DNA of 64,000 nt from Ophiostoma sp. CBS 140.51. Lineage: Eukaryota > Ascomycota > Sordariomycetes > Ophiostomatales > Ophiostomataceae. Location: contig JANSLP010000118.1 in NCBI GenBank assembly GCA_029298735.1, positions 1-64,000 on the forward strand. The letters are read 5' to 3'. A model generated the notes under the pieces. The model was not told the DNA's origin. It did not search any database and worked only from the letters and a program-made list of their open reading frames with translations. This document shows positions 7,788 to 18,054 of the stretch, piece by piece; the stretch's first letter is position 1, and every line of letters starts with the position of its first letter. Position numbers and translations under genes: made by a program.

Positions 7788-10454
7788 CTACACCTGCATG
7801 CCCAGATATCTCGACGTAAACTGTGTCGACGATGTCGCGCCCGACACACCCAGGCGAACCGTTTCGCCCGGCACAATGTCCACCAGATTGTCGTCAAACT
7901 TGACCAAGTCGGCCTCCTCGTTACTCGTGTCCTCGTGGACCTCGATGGCAACACCCTTGACCGGCAAGTTTGAGCTAATGTCCACGCCGACAACATCACC
8001 GCTCTCGTTCTTCGCCACCTCGACCTTGAGCTCCGGCTTGGCCAGGTGCAGGTACTTGAGCGGCTCCGGCCAGTTGACATAGCGGGCGATCTGCCCAGCC
8101 GCGCTGCTCTTGAGGTATGCGGCCACGACCGTCTTGGCCTCGTCGCCCTTGACGCCGGGCACGTCCAGCGCCGCCAGCTCTGTCGACCGGTTCGGCTTCA
8201 GCACCACGCCTTCCGCCACCTTGCCCTCGTACGTCAACTTGCCCGTCTCGACGTCCCAGGCACGTACCACACAGTCGACACTCTCAATGTCCTCCAGAGT
8301 CAAGTTGGAGCCCCAAATTTCGATCTGGGTCTGCCGGGAAATGGTGACTCGCGAGTGGCTGTGGCCGCCCTCTTCGTTGTGCGCGTGCTCCTTGCGTGTC
8401 ATACCGACCGTGATGGGTGCCATCTCACGCTTCACCGTGAAGAAGGCGTGCTTCGGCCGCAGGTAATAGTCACAGATACTCCAGCTCGTCACCGGCCAGC
8501 AGTCGTTCAGCTGCCACACCAGCGCGCCGCCACAATACTCCTTACCGGGACCCTGCCACTGCCGCTTCCACAGCCGGTACGCCGACGCCAGGCACTCAGC
8601 CTGCATCAGCTGCGTGCAGTAGACAAACTGCTCCAGCGGGTCGGGCGCGTACCGGAAGTTTTCGACCAGGTACAGGGCGATGCGTCGCTCGTGGCCGTCA
8701 GCCTTATTGTGGAAGTCAATGGTCGAGCTTTGCGGGTAGCGGTCGGCGTCCTTCTTGCCGTCCGGCAAGAACTGGTCGATTGTGCGGACACTGGGAAACG
8801 CTTCCATGCCAAACTCGGACACGAACCGGCCGACCAGCCGGTCAAAGTTCTGGTATTTTTCTTGCGTTCCATGCCACACGTTCCACTGATGGATGTCTCC
8901 CACCGTCGGGTCGTGCGTGTCGACACCACCGCCCCAGGGGCTGCCGTAGTGGTAAGGTGTACCGGGGATGAGATCGGTGCAGACGTCCGCCAGAATCTTT
9001 TCGTAAATGTAGCGCGCGGGGAAATCGGTCTTCAGCCAGCTTTCGGTGTCCTTGTTGGCGTAGTCGTATGTCAGATTCTCACTCTCCTGGTACTGGTAGT
9101 CCTCGTTGTTGCCGGCCCAGATGACAATGCTCGCGTGGTGCCGCAGGAGGCGCACATTGGCCGCAGCCTCGCGCCGGATCGACTCCCGCAGTTCTGGCCA
9201 GGCTGGGTAGTTGCCGCAGCCAAACATAAAGTCCTGCCACACCAACACACCGAGCTCGTCGCAAGCATCATAAAAGGCTTCCTCTTCGTATATGCCGCCA
9301 CCCCAGACACGAATCATAGCTTGGTGGCCTTCCAAAGCCAACTTGACCCAGTCGTGGTAGCGTTTGCCGTCAATGCGCGGCACAAAGTTGTCGGCCGGGA
9401 TCCAGTCGCTACCGCCGCAAAAGATGGGCACATTGTTGACCTCGAAGAAGAAACTGGTACCCGGTTGGTCTTGAAGAGGGTGCTGAACGAGACGGGCGCG
9501 CCGCAAACCAATCTTCTTGGAGGATGTGTCGGCTTCCGTCTCGCCGGCGAGGAGGGTCGCCTTCACCGTGTACAGCGGTTGCTTGCCGTAGCGGGCTGGG
9601 TACCACAGTGCCGGGCTGTTGATCAGGAACGTGGCCGTAGCAATACCATCGGGGGTGTCATCGTTCTTCTTCTCGGCAGCGTCAGATGCCGTCACATCGA
9701 CTGTCTCAGACGCAACAGCCACGCCGTCAAGTGACACATCAAAGCGGACTTGTGTACCGGCAACTGAGCCGGCCTCCACCTCGGCTCTGGCCACGACCGT
9801 CGCCGACTTCAGCGACTCGTCCACCGTTGTGCCAAACGACAAGTCCGCCAGCCGTGCATCGTACACCTCCACATTGATCGGCCGCCACGGTCCACACGTC
9901 AAGGTCACAGGGCCCCAGTCCCAGCCCCAGTGGTACTGTGCCTTGCGCACCGCCAGCCGCGAGTTGTCACCATTCCAGCAGCCCCATTTGTGGTCCGGGT
10001 ACTTTTCGACCAAGTCCCAGCCGCGGAGGTAGGCGCTGTCGAATGTAATGACCAGGTCGTTTTTCTCACCGTCTGTGCGGACAGTGTCGGTCACATCCAC
10101 TCGGTACGGCAAGAACATGTTGTCACTCTCCAGGATGGTCTTGCCGTTCAGCACGACCGTCGCAAACGTATCGAGGCCATCGAAAGCGAGCACAACCTTC
10201 TTCGACTTGTCGGAGGTTGTCTTTGGTAGAGAGAAAGATGTCTTGTATACCCACTTCTTCTCGCCAATCCACTGCACGACCTCTTCATTCTTGCCGATAA
10301 ACGGGTCCGGGATGCGCTCGTGCGCTAGCAGGTCGAGGTGCACATTGGTCGGGAACTGGCTGACAGGAAGAAAGTGGGAGTCGTCAAGGTCTTCCTGTTT
10401 GAAAGACCAGCCCTGGTCGACGGGGACAACGAGACGGGGGGACGCAGAAGTCAT
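7788..10454 (-). CDS. mndB: Beta-mannosidase, glycoside hydrolase family 2 (intracellular B type)
   Basis: Single-exon gene of 888 residues. The enzyme removes terminal beta-1,4-linked mannose from manno-oligosaccharides. Domains in order are a GH2 jelly-roll sugar-binding domain (about 1-190), an immunoglobulin-like domain (about 195-320), the TIM barrel (about 330-640) and C-terminal beta domains. The acid/base glutamate is in AGNNED (about Glu451) and the nucleophile in SEFGMEAF (about Glu547). There is no signal peptide, as expected of the B type, so it probably acts on imported oligosaccharides. I prefer the ATG at 10454 (MTSASPRLVV) because the family homology begins there; an in-frame ATG at 10541 would add 29 low-complexity residues. 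It lies near the sugar transporter and xylitol dehydrogenase. Confidence 0.93.
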   Translation of the reverse strand: MTSASPRLVVPVDQGWSFKQEDLDDSHFLPVSQFPTNVHLDLLAHERIPDPFIGKNEEVVQWIGEKKWVYKTSFSLPKTTSDKSKKVVLAFDGLDTFATVVLNGKTILESDNMFLPYRVDVTDTVRTDGEKNDLVITFDSAYLRGWDLVEKYPDHKWGCWNGDNSRLAVRKAQYHWGWDWGPVTLTCGPWRPINVEVYDARLADLSFGTTVDESLKSATVVARAEVEAGSVAGTQVRFDVSLDGVAVASETVDVTASDAAEKKNDDTPDGIATATFLINSPALWYPARYGKQPLYTVKATLLAGETEADTSSKKIGLRRARLVQHPLQDQPGTSFFFEVNNVPIFCGGSDWIPADNFVPRIDGKRYHDWVKLALEGHQAMIRVWGGGIYEEEAFYDACDELGVLVWQDFMFGCGNYPAWPELRESIRREAAANVRLLRHHASIVIWAGNNEDYQYQESENLTYDYANKDTESWLKTDFPARYIYEKILADVCTDLIPGTPYHYGSPWGGGVDTHDPTVGDIHQWNVWHGTQEKYQNFDRLVGRFVSEFGMEAFPSVRTIDQFLPDGKKDADRYPQSSTIDFHNKADGHERRIALYLVENFRYAPDPLEQFVYCTQLMQAECLASAYRLWKRQWQGPGKEYCGGALVWQLNDCWPVTSWSICDYYLRPKHAFFTVKREMAPITVGMTRKEHAHNEEGGHSHSRVTISRQTQIEIWGSNLTLEDIESVDCVVRAWDVETGKLTYEGKVAEGVVLKPNRSTELAALDVPGVKGDEAKTVVAAYLKSSAAGQIARYVNWPEPLKYLHLAKPELKVEVAKNESGDVVGVDISSNLPVKGVAIEVHEDTSNEEADLVKFDDNLVDIVPGETVRLGVSGATSSTQFTSRYLGMQV

Positions 10455-11591
10455 GTTGGCTGTCGTTGTCGTACGGTTTGTATGATATGCAATTGAGTTG
10501 TCTTGTCCGTCGAGGGCCGACAGAGGTGTGGTGTGCTTCATCTATTTGTAGGGGAGCTCTTAAGAGCTCAGACTGACATCACAAAAAAGGGGGCAAGGGG
10601 GCAACACGAGCTCTTGCTGCTTCTGATTATTCAAAATAGGACAAAAAGGGTCACCTCGGGGGAGGCGCCGCCGAAAAAATGATGTTAAAACGTAGGGAAG
10701 GCGCGAACCGCGGGCATGCAGCAGCTGCACAGCTAAACACACGGCTACGGCATTCGCAACAAACATTCCCGGTAGCGGCGCACAGAGGTGGGAAGGTGCA
10801 TGGGGGGTTGATGTGTGTTGCTCCTTCCTTGTGGGGGATGGTGGGGTTCTGGTGAGCTTGGATTCGCTGTGTTCCTGGGCTTTCAGTCGATTTACATGTT
10901 CCACGACTGGCGCTTCGGAAGGAAGGCGCGGAGCACCGCTCTCCGCCCTTCCTCTTTAGGCTAAATCAGCGCCTCTGTGACATGCAAGTGGAAGACAAAA
11001 GCATTTTGCGTGGAGTTTCAAAAGATATGCAGACCCGCGATCAGGCATATCTTACCCGTGCAACAGTTGCACGTGGAGGTTATAAGTGGTGTGAGGAATC
11101 GTTAAACAGTTGCTTCAACCTGGTTGTCACTCTTTTGTTGAGGAATGGCGGTGATGCCGGATTGGAGAAATACGTCAGAATTAAAAAGAAAAAAAAGAAA
11201 AAAAGAAAAAAAAAACATATTCGGTACGTAAATCTGTGTGTAGTCAAGGTACACGATACGGGAAGACTGGACACAAGTACTCTTTGACAAATTGGTATTT
11301 CTCTGAAGTAGAATCTATGTCCGTAGGAAAAGTAAAGAACAAGAAAATCAAAACCATCGCTGATGCCTTCCACACAGAAATACAGGATAATAGAAATAAA
11401 TGTGTACACGAAGAGAAGTGAGAGGATAGGAGAGTATGATGAGGCTGTATGTGAAATGGTGAGCAGAAAACAATTTGAAAGTAAGGCAAAAGGCAAAAAC
11501 AGACACAGGAAATCCTTCGCCGTGGCGCCGTATATTATGCTTGCACGTAGTCGTGCACTCCACTTCACCTCCTCGTCTCCTCAGCGCTCGC
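10455..11591. promoter_or_regulatory. Upstream region of beta-mannosidase / 3' flank of the next gene
   Basis: This 1.1-kb region holds the beta-mannosidase promoter (near 10455-11000) and the 3' flank of the minus-strand gene ending at 11592. An A-rich tract lies at about 11183-11217. No coding region could be supported. Confidence 0.5.
10554..10569. promoter_or_regulatory. 16-bp perfect palindrome in the beta-mannosidase promoter
   Basis: GAGCTCTTAAGAGCTC reads the same on both strands and lies about 100 bases upstream of the preferred beta-mannosidase start. A perfect dyad of this length so close to a start suggests a site for a dimeric regulator, but no known fungal factor is recognised from it. 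Confidence 0.35.
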
Positions 11592-12812
11592 TTACTTCAG
11601 CGGCATCTGCTGCCGCGGCCGGATGCTACGCAGCTTCATGTGCATCGTCGGTGCGTCGTACTTGCGTGTCTTGGGGTCCCAGAACGCCGTCACCTCAATC
11701 ATAACGCGTGATGTCGGCGACTGCAGCTCCACCTGACCGGACACGCCAACACTGCCACCGGGTGGCTGTGGCCGCAGCGGCAGCCACGTCTCGGACAGTT
11801 TCTGGCGGAACGCGCGCCAAGCAGCATCGATGCTGGTGCGCACCGACTCAAAGGGGATCAGGTCCTTGGCATTCATGAGTCCAGACAGGTCCTGCCACTC
11901 GCCGGGCGTCTTGTTCGGCCGCGGTCGTGCTTCTGTTTGTGTTTGTGGTCGTGGCTGCGATGCCGGGTACAGGCCAGTGGCAGTTGTGTCGCCCTTTTGG
12001 CCCTCCTTGGTATCTTCGACGGCCCGCTTCAGCATTGCCGACAGCTTGGCTAGTTCCTCCGGTGGCGGTGGTGCCCCGATGGGCCGCACAGCCGGCCTTG
12101 GCTTCTCGTCCTCGCCGAACCCAAAGAAGCGCGCCACATTCTGCATGTTCTGCCGGAACAGTGTCGTCACAAACGACGTCGCCGACAGCGCCACGGGTTC
12201 CGGCCACAGCGCCCGCGAGATGCGCATCATCGTCACAGCGTCCACCTCATTTGTGACATAGGCGAGGCCCTCGGACGACAGCATCAGGCCGTCGCGTGTG
12301 ATCTTGGGCGGCGGTCGGTAGGGGAAGTCGAGGTCGAGCCAGTGCTTGCGCACCGTCATCTCCTTGCCGCAGCGGTGCCGCAATATCGGGTTCGCCTCGG
12401 CCGCGGCGCGGACGGTTTCAAGCATGTCGTTACGGATCTTCATGAGCAGTTCACGGTCCCGGGCGATGCGGATATACGCCTGCCACTCTGGGTCGGTGCC
12501 CTTGTACGGCCGGGACTCGACGACCTGAGACGTGAAAGGCAGCGGGAAGAAGATGGGCTGGGCCTCCTCGTCTTCGACCATGTCGGCAAACGGTGGCAGG
12601 ACCACGCGCGTAAAGTAGGCCGACCAGCACACGTACATGACGCCTGCACCAATAGCCGCGTTCCTCCATCTCCTCCTAGACTTGATCTTGACGTAGAACG
12701 GAGTTGGCGTTGCTGTCGGCGTGGCTACTGAGGCCGAGAGGCCGGCAGTCAGTGGTCGTCGTGGCAGCCAGGACGCGAGAGGCACCCTGGACGCCCATAA
12801 TGAGCGCAGCAT
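11592..12812 (-). CDS. Fungal mitochondrial inner-membrane-type protein of unknown function
   Basis: Single exon, 406 residues. I do not recognise a named family. The first 40 residues are rich in Arg, Ser, Ala and Leu without acidic residues (MLRSLWASRVPLASWLPRRP), typical of a mitochondrial targeting peptide. One hydrophobic segment follows a basic RRRWRN stretch (about 52-70). After it comes a conserved-looking soluble region with EWQAYIRIARDRELL and HWLDLDFPYRPPP (about 105-170), then a Pro/Thr-rich linker (about 250-310) and a C-terminal domain ending in RPRQQMPLK. This layout fits a protein anchored in the inner mitochondrial membrane by one helix. It is divergent from the Vps3844-type gene at 13649. 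Function is not assigned. Confidence 0.85.
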   Translation of the reverse strand: MLRSLWASRVPLASWLPRRPLTAGLSASVATPTATPTPFYVKIKSRRRWRNAAIGAGVMYVCWSAYFTRVVLPPFADMVEDEEAQPIFFPLPFTSQVVESRPYKGTDPEWQAYIRIARDRELLMKIRNDMLETVRAAAEANPILRHRCGKEMTVRKHWLDLDFPYRPPPKITRDGLMLSSEGLAYVTNEVDAVTMMRISRALWPEPVALSATSFVTTLFRQNMQNVARFFGFGEDEKPRPAVRPIGAPPPPEELAKLSAMLKRAVEDTKEGQKGDTTATGLYPASQPRPQTQTEARPRPNKTPGEWQDLSGLMNAKDLIPFESVRTSIDAAWRAFRQKLSETWLPLRPQPPGGSVGVSGQVELQSPTSRVMIEVTAFWDPKTRKYDAPTMHMKLRSIRPRQQMPLK

Positions 12813-13648
12813 GACTGAAAGTATGTGTAGAGGGTGGTCTTCGGCGGATTAAGGATGGAGGAAAGGATATTTGTCGAGATATGGCCCGTGGCCCGACGCT
12901 GAGGAGGTTTGTCGCCAGGCAAAATGTCGTGATGATGCGCTGTTGTCTGAGACAAGAAAAGATGGGACTGAAATCGGTTGTCGGCTGCTGCAAAAGCACC
13001 GCGTGTAGTCGGATGGAAAGGGTCGTGGGTATCAAAGAAAAGGAATGCCTTGACGTCGTGGGTTGCCAGGCGGAAAGGAAGATAAAAGACGACGGAAGAA
13101 GAGTGCCACGAAAACGAAGTAACTGCCTGAGGGGCTACGAGGAAGATGCCGTTTGCTCTTTCCCGTTGTCGCCAAATTACCCTAAATTCGCCTTTTTCTC
13201 AGGGCAGGAGCGAGACTGAAAGCCGCCGGCCCAGGGCCTCGCCAGGCTAGACCAGAATCTCCAAAAACCCCTGTTGGCTCGTCGAATCGTGCTGTCGCAG
13301 CGAACGGCAGTGACCAATACAGTGGATAATACCGTGCAGCCAGGCCTCTACGCACGGACATTAGACTACGTTAACCACAACTGCGTCGCTCTGCCTTCTC
13401 CAATAGCACGGACGGATGAATAATGATCCACCTTTAAGCTGCAGCCTGTCCCCTGGCTGGGGCGCTCTTGCGTCTTTTGTTTGGCGTTGCAAGCTTCCAG
13501 CTTCATTTCGAGATAACGGCCTCTCTCTTTCCCAGCAACGACGTCAACCGACAGCCTTTTCCCTTCATTGCCCATTGTCGTCGTGCATCATCTCCACCAC
13601 CACGCGCATCACGACGATACCCACCACATCGATCTCGAAGCTACCACG
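12813..13648. promoter_or_regulatory. Divergent promoter, mitochondrial protein / Vps3844-type gene
   Basis: An 836-bp region between divergent starts. The 200 bases before 13649 are pyrimidine-rich on the plus strand with clustered CACCAC/CATC words, as in a fungal leader. No further gene is seen. Confidence 0.5.
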
Positions 13649-15035
13649 ATGAAGTTCCTCGCCGGCCTGGCTGTCGCGGCCTCCCTGGCCAGCTCCGCCG
13701 CCGCCGCTGCTGCTTCGGCACCCGTCTACCTCCTTCGCTCAAAATCGATCTCTTCTTCATCTCCATCAACACCCTCCACATCACCCAACCTCCCCCGCCA
13801 GATTGCCCGCCAGATCCTGCTGCAGCGGTTAGATGCCAATGATGGCAGCAGCTTCTTCGACACCCTCCCGCGCGACTTTGATCCCGAGACCGCGCTCGAC
13901 CTGATTGAGCAGTTTGGCAACAAGGCAACGCCGGCTCTGTTTGTCGACGGCACAGACTCCTCGGCATCGAGCCAGCCGCGCGAGCTGCTTATTGTCGTGC
14001 AGGGCACCAAGCCTGAGCACGTCGCTGCGCTCGAGGCCGCACTGCCAAAGGAGAACAACAAGCCCGCGTTCTCCGTCGCCGACCCACCATCCGAGGCGGC
14101 TAACACCCGTCTGTTTGTTGACGAGCTGGCCGGCGAGGGCATTGTGGCCCACACGACAACGTCGGTAGCTGATGCCGTGGCCGATGGTGCTCCCGCGACC
14201 TGGGCCAACGGCGTCTTTGTCGGTCTCTACGACGTGAAGAAGGTGCGTCTACGTGTTCCGCACTAACCCATCAAGTTGCCCATCCCATTCGCTAACAATA
14301 CTGGTACTTTAGGACACCAAGACTGTCGACACCCTCGTTTCTGCCCTTTCCCAGATTGTCGCTCTCGCCGAGTCTGGCGCCGCCGACGTTGCCCTCCTCC
14401 TTCTCCCCGAGTCTAGCCGCTTCGCCCAGTGGAAGCAGTGGGCCTCCAACAAGGGCCTGAAGCCCGCCAACGCCCGCATCCTGCCGCCCAAGGCCCGCCC
14501 CGCCAACTCGGAGCTGCGCGTTCGCAAAGCCGACTCGGAGATGGTGATTGAGGAGTTTGGCGTACAGGAGAAGGGTGAGGAGGGCGCTGAGGGTACTTCC
14601 AGCATCGTCCCTCCCCACACCTTTATTGCCGCCGCCAACCCCGCCGCCAACATCCCCGGCTGCTTCCAGTCTTTCAACGCCTGCGTCGCCCAGACCAACA
14701 ACTGCAGCGAGCACGGCAAGTGTATTGACAAGTTCGCCGTCAACAACGGCAAGGGTGGCGGTGCCTCGTCGAGCAAGAGCCAGGAGGGCAGCTGCTTCGT
14801 GTGCCACTGCTTCAAGACGCTGAACCGGCCCGAGGACAGCCCTGGCGGTCTCAGCACGACGCAGTGGGCCGGCAACATGTGCCAGAAGCAGGACGTCAGC
14901 GTGCCGTTCTGGCTGATTACGGGTTTCACGATTACGATTGTCGGCGCTGTCAGCTTTGCCATTGGCCTGTTGTTCAGTGTCGGCGAGGAGAAGCTGCCGG
15001 GCGTCATTGGTGCAGGTGTCAGCCGGGCGAAGTAA
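13649..15035 (+). CDS. Vps3844/DUF3844-type endomembrane protein
   Basis: Two exons (13649-14242 and 14313-15035) joined in phase 0 over a 70-base intron with a GCTAAC branch site give 438 residues. An N-terminal signal peptide (MKFLAGLAVAASLASSAAAA) is followed by a lumenal domain, a cysteine-rich EGF-like segment with about nine cysteines (CFQSFNACVAQTNNC through NMCQKQ, about 320-400) and one transmembrane helix (VPFWLITGFTITIVGAVSFA, about 403-425) with a short cytosolic tail. This is the architecture of the fungal Vps3844 family, reported as an ER or vacuolar-sorting membrane protein. Cargo and partners are not known from sequence. The intron itself contains a stop in frame, so splicing is needed for the membrane anchor. 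Confidence 0.85.
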
Positions 15036-15391
15036 GCTCACCACATGAGCATGGCTTCGTTCTTCTGCTGGCAGTGGCATGTAATAGTACTCGTGGCTTG
15101 TGAGAGCTGATTGCATAAGACACTATTGTAGAGTCTGGTTTCATTTTTTCTGTTATTTTCCTTTTGTCCCCACTGCCAAAACATCATATACCGTATTTTT
15201 GGCTCCATAGTTATCTCTTATTCTGCTTTTTTTTGTATTTCAGGCGTTGGCATCATATCATTTCGTATACTCTGTACAGATGAAATATAATTACACTCTT
15301 GTTCCAAAACAAAACACTGTTGATACATAAAACACATGGTATTCGCTGTCTAATATTACAAAATATCAACGGTAGACTTGCCGGTCCGCCC
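15036..15391. other. Short convergent intergenic region
   Basis: 356 bp of AT-rich DNA between the convergent ends of the Vps3844-type gene and NTR2. It holds the two 3' untranslated regions; nothing else is seen. Confidence 0.7.
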
Positions 15392-17299
15392 TCAAAAGAA
15401 ATCGTCTGCGTTGGGCCGTCGTGTGGGCGTTGCTCCCAAACTCTCCAGACCGCGCTGTACAGGATAGTCACCGGCCAGACCAGGCGGAAGGGACCGTAGT
15501 GGCGACTGACCCAGATTCGGTATGGCACGAAGTGGTGACTGTGTGTTGTCCGTCATTGTGCCTGCCCCAGCGCCAGGTGTAGATGTAGCACCGGCATTAG
15601 CGGCAGTACTGCCACCCAGCACTGTCTGGTACTTAGCGGCCGCCGCATCCAGAATTGCCTGCACTTCTGTCTCCCGTGCAGCGATCTCGTTCTTTTCCTG
15701 TTCCACCTCTGCCAGCCTTCGGCGGTGCTGTGCCGCGTCCACTTCGAGCGCCGCCACAGCACTCTGCATTTGTTGCAGGCACGTCGCCAGGTCCGGCAGT
15801 GGGCGCATCTTGGGGATGGGCACAGTACCCTGAACACCGTGCTCGAGGCCGTCGTCTTCGGCGCCCATTCTCGTCTTTTGTAGACCGTCCATGCCGGCGC
15901 GCGTTTGCGCTGCGTCGTAGGCAGCTCTCCGTTCGGCTTCCGAGTCGTCGGCGCTGTTGTTGGCAACGTCCCCGTCAGCGTCATCGCCTGCCTCAGCCGC
16001 ATTGATCAGTGCTGCCATCTCCTCTTTCCGCTTCTTTCTTGCAGCACGCTCGGCTTTCCGGCCAATGGACAGCGCCTCCTTCTCTTCGACAAACTCGTCG
16101 AACCCTTCGCCCAGGTCCTCGTCTTCGCGCACGAGTCTCGTCATCTCCTTCTCCTTTTTCTTGCGCTTCTGCTCGTCAGTCAATAGCGAAATGTACTCGC
16201 CATTGGCCTCGGCTTCGTCTTCGTCGTCGGCCATGGCGTCGGCCTCGAGTGCGCGGCGGGCACGGCGGTCTTTGCGCTCCCGGATCTCGGTGGCTGTGAG
16301 GACAGTTGCTGCCGGTGGTGGCGGCGCCAGGCCTGCGAGGGCAGACGAAGATGAGCCACTTGATCCCAGTTCAGACGCGTCGACCACCATGGCGCCGTCA
16401 AGCTCGGACGGGTCGAGGTCCATGACGTCGTCGTCGTTTAGACTTCCACCATTCTTCTTCCGTTGTGAGGCGAGATTCTGCGGTGTGTTGGGTGTTGAGC
16501 TCTGCAGCTCGTCGAGGTAGGCCTGGCTGTAACGTGGACGGTCGTCGTCGTCGTCATAGTCGGTTGGCTTGGTCGGGTTCTCGTCGTCACCACTGTCATT
16601 GGCGCGGTGTCGTGTCGGCAGTCGACCAGAGAGCGATTTGCGAAAGGCGTTGGTCTCGAGGACGCGCTGGGTCAGCGACGGAGTGCCTGCGCCGCCTGTA
16701 CCGGCCCGCTTGTTGGGTGTAACTACCACGGGGCCACCATCGTCGTCCTCGTCATCGTCGCCACCGCCCATTCCACCAAACGAGAGTCGTGAAGAAGTGG
16801 ACGCTGTTGACAAGCGTTTCCGGTTCTTTCGTGAGCCTGAGCGGCCGAGCGCTGGCCGGACCACGACTGGGCCGTCGTCTTCGTTGCCGTTGTCGCCGCC
16901 ATCATTCGCGCCGCTCGTCGTTGGTTTCGCCGTATCCACGTCGGCTGTGGTTGGTCCGCTGGTCTCGTCGAGGTCGGCGCCGCCTCCTAAGCCGTCTTCG
17001 GAGCCGGCAATGTTGATGCTGCGACGGAGAGCAGACTGTTTGAGTGGTCGCTTGCCGAAGCGGATCGGCTGTACGACAGGGTCGGAGGATTGGTCTGTAG
17101 TGAAAAGCAAGAGAGAATCAGTCAGCCTTGAACGCGCATCAGCAATGAAAGTCGTCGTGGAGGATGCGGAATGGGACGAGGAATGGAAGAAAGTAGGTTG
17201 AAACTCACCCTCGCCAGCCGGCGCACTGCCATTCTGCGGCTCGTCGTCGTCGTCGAACGTGGATATCCGCCGTCCCTTGCGCTTTGTGAACAAACTCAT
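15392..17299 (-). CDS. NTR2: Ntr2-domain protein, spliceosome disassembly factor
   Basis: Exons 17299-17209 and 17094-15392 give 597 residues. In yeast Ntr2 acts with Ntr1 and the helicase Prp43 to take apart the intron-lariat spliceosome. Family marks are the basic N-terminus followed by an acidic run (RRISTFDDDDEPQ), IRFGKRPLKQSALRRS, paired PVVV(R/T)P motifs, and SQAYLDELQSSTPNTP; the rest is highly charged, with a coiled coil near the C-terminus (QMQSAVAALEVDAAQHRRR) and a DDFF end. The 114-base intron (GTGAGT donor, GCTGAC branch, CTACAG acceptor) is a multiple of three and has no stop in frame, so an unspliced message would code 38 extra Ser/Thr-rich residues. It is divergent from SmG across 315 bp. 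Confidence 0.82.
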   Translation of the reverse strand: MSLFTKRKGRRISTFDDDDEPQNGSAPAGEGEFQPTFFHSSSHSASSTTTFIADARSRLTDSLLLFTTDQSSDPVVQPIRFGKRPLKQSALRRSINIAGSEDGLGGGADLDETSGPTTADVDTAKPTTSGANDGGDNGNEDDGPVVVRPALGRSGSRKNRKRLSTASTSSRLSFGGMGGGDDDEDDDGGPVVVTPNKRAGTGGAGTPSLTQRVLETNAFRKSLSGRLPTRHRANDSGDDENPTKPTDYDDDDDRPRYSQAYLDELQSSTPNTPQNLASQRKKNGGSLNDDDVMDLDPSELDGAMVVDASELGSSGSSSSALAGLAPPPPAATVLTATEIRERKDRRARRALEADAMADDEDEAEANGEYISLLTDEQKRKKKEKEMTRLVREDEDLGEGFDEFVEEKEALSIGRKAERAARKKRKEEMAALINAAEAGDDADGDVANNSADDSEAERRAAYDAAQTRAGMDGLQKTRMGAEDDGLEHGVQGTVPIPKMRPLPDLATCLQQMQSAVAALEVDAAQHRRRLAEVEQEKNEIAARETEVQAILDAAAAKYQTVLGGSTAANAGATSTPGAGAGTMTDNTQSPLRAIPNLGQSPLRSLPPGLAGDYPVQRGLESLGATPTRRPNADDFF

Positions 17300-17614
17300 G
17301 TTGTCGGTGTTGCTGAAAAGTAAGAGGAAAGAATGTCAGTTCAGAAGAATGTCGTGTGTTTTGCCTCTCTGTAGGCATCTTTCGCGCATTGCGATGCTTA
17401 TCTTATCGGCACGTGACACTTTCAAAGTACACGCCCACCCCAAACCTGCCCGCCAAAAAAAGCTAGCGAAAGGCCTGGCTCCAGCCTGCCAGCAGCATGT
17501 CGACAAACTGGAGTGCTTGTGTCGCGTTTTGAAGCTTCAATTCCAACGACGCACGATCTCTTCCTACATCATCCACCACCTCCTCCCTCCACATTCACAG
17601 CGCAATCCCTCACG
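17300..17614. promoter_or_regulatory. Bidirectional promoter of NTR2 and SmG
   Basis: Only 315 bp separate the start codons of two divergent spliceosome genes, so the promoters must overlap or share elements. The last 100 bases before SmG are CT/CA-rich. No coding region is present. Confidence 0.7.
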
Positions 17615-18054
17615 ATGGCGCCCGCACAACCAGAACTGAAGAAGGTGGGCTCGCCTTTGGCCTCAACTATTATTTTCCCTGTGCAGAGCCCTCGCTAACA
17701 GCTCACAGTACCTCGACAAGCGGTTGTTTGTCCAGCTCAACGGCAGCCGCAAGGTCATTGGCGTGCTGCGCGGATACGATGTATGTCCCCAAGCCGGAGC
17801 CAGTGGCTTTTCTTTCTGTTACGATCGTATGCTAACCAACAGGTCTTCTTGAACATTGTCCTCGACGAGGCCGTGGAGGAGAAGGACAGCGGCGAGAAGG
17901 TCAAGATTGGCATGGTGGTATGTACCCAAACTCCCTTTTTCGAGTCTTTGTGCTCCTACTGACAGTCTAGGTCATTCGCGGTAATTCGATTGTGATGCTC
18001 GAGGCGCTCGAGCGCATCGGCGGCGACGACAGACGCCAGCACCAGGAGCGGTGA
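17615..18054 (+). CDS. SMX2: Small nuclear ribonucleoprotein Sm-G
   Basis: Four exons (17615-17644, 17709-17780, 17843-17917, 17971-18054) join in phase 0 and give 86 residues, close to the usual 76-80 for SmG. The protein is one of seven Sm ring subunits on U1, U2, U4 and U5 snRNA. The Sm1 motif is seen in KRLFVQLNGSRKVIGVLRGYD with VFLNIVLDEA, and the Sm2 motif in VIRGNSIVMLEALERI. All three introns are short (64, 62 and 53 bases); the second has a GCTAAC branch site directly before the acceptor. The tail after Sm2 is a short charged GGDDRRQHQER. It shares a promoter with NTR2. Confidence 0.95.

Noticed and set aside
8046..9734. 562-codon open frame on the plus strand
   Set aside because: It is antisense to the beta-mannosidase, whose motifs and catalytic residues are clear. 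Long antisense frames are expected from GC-rich third codon positions.
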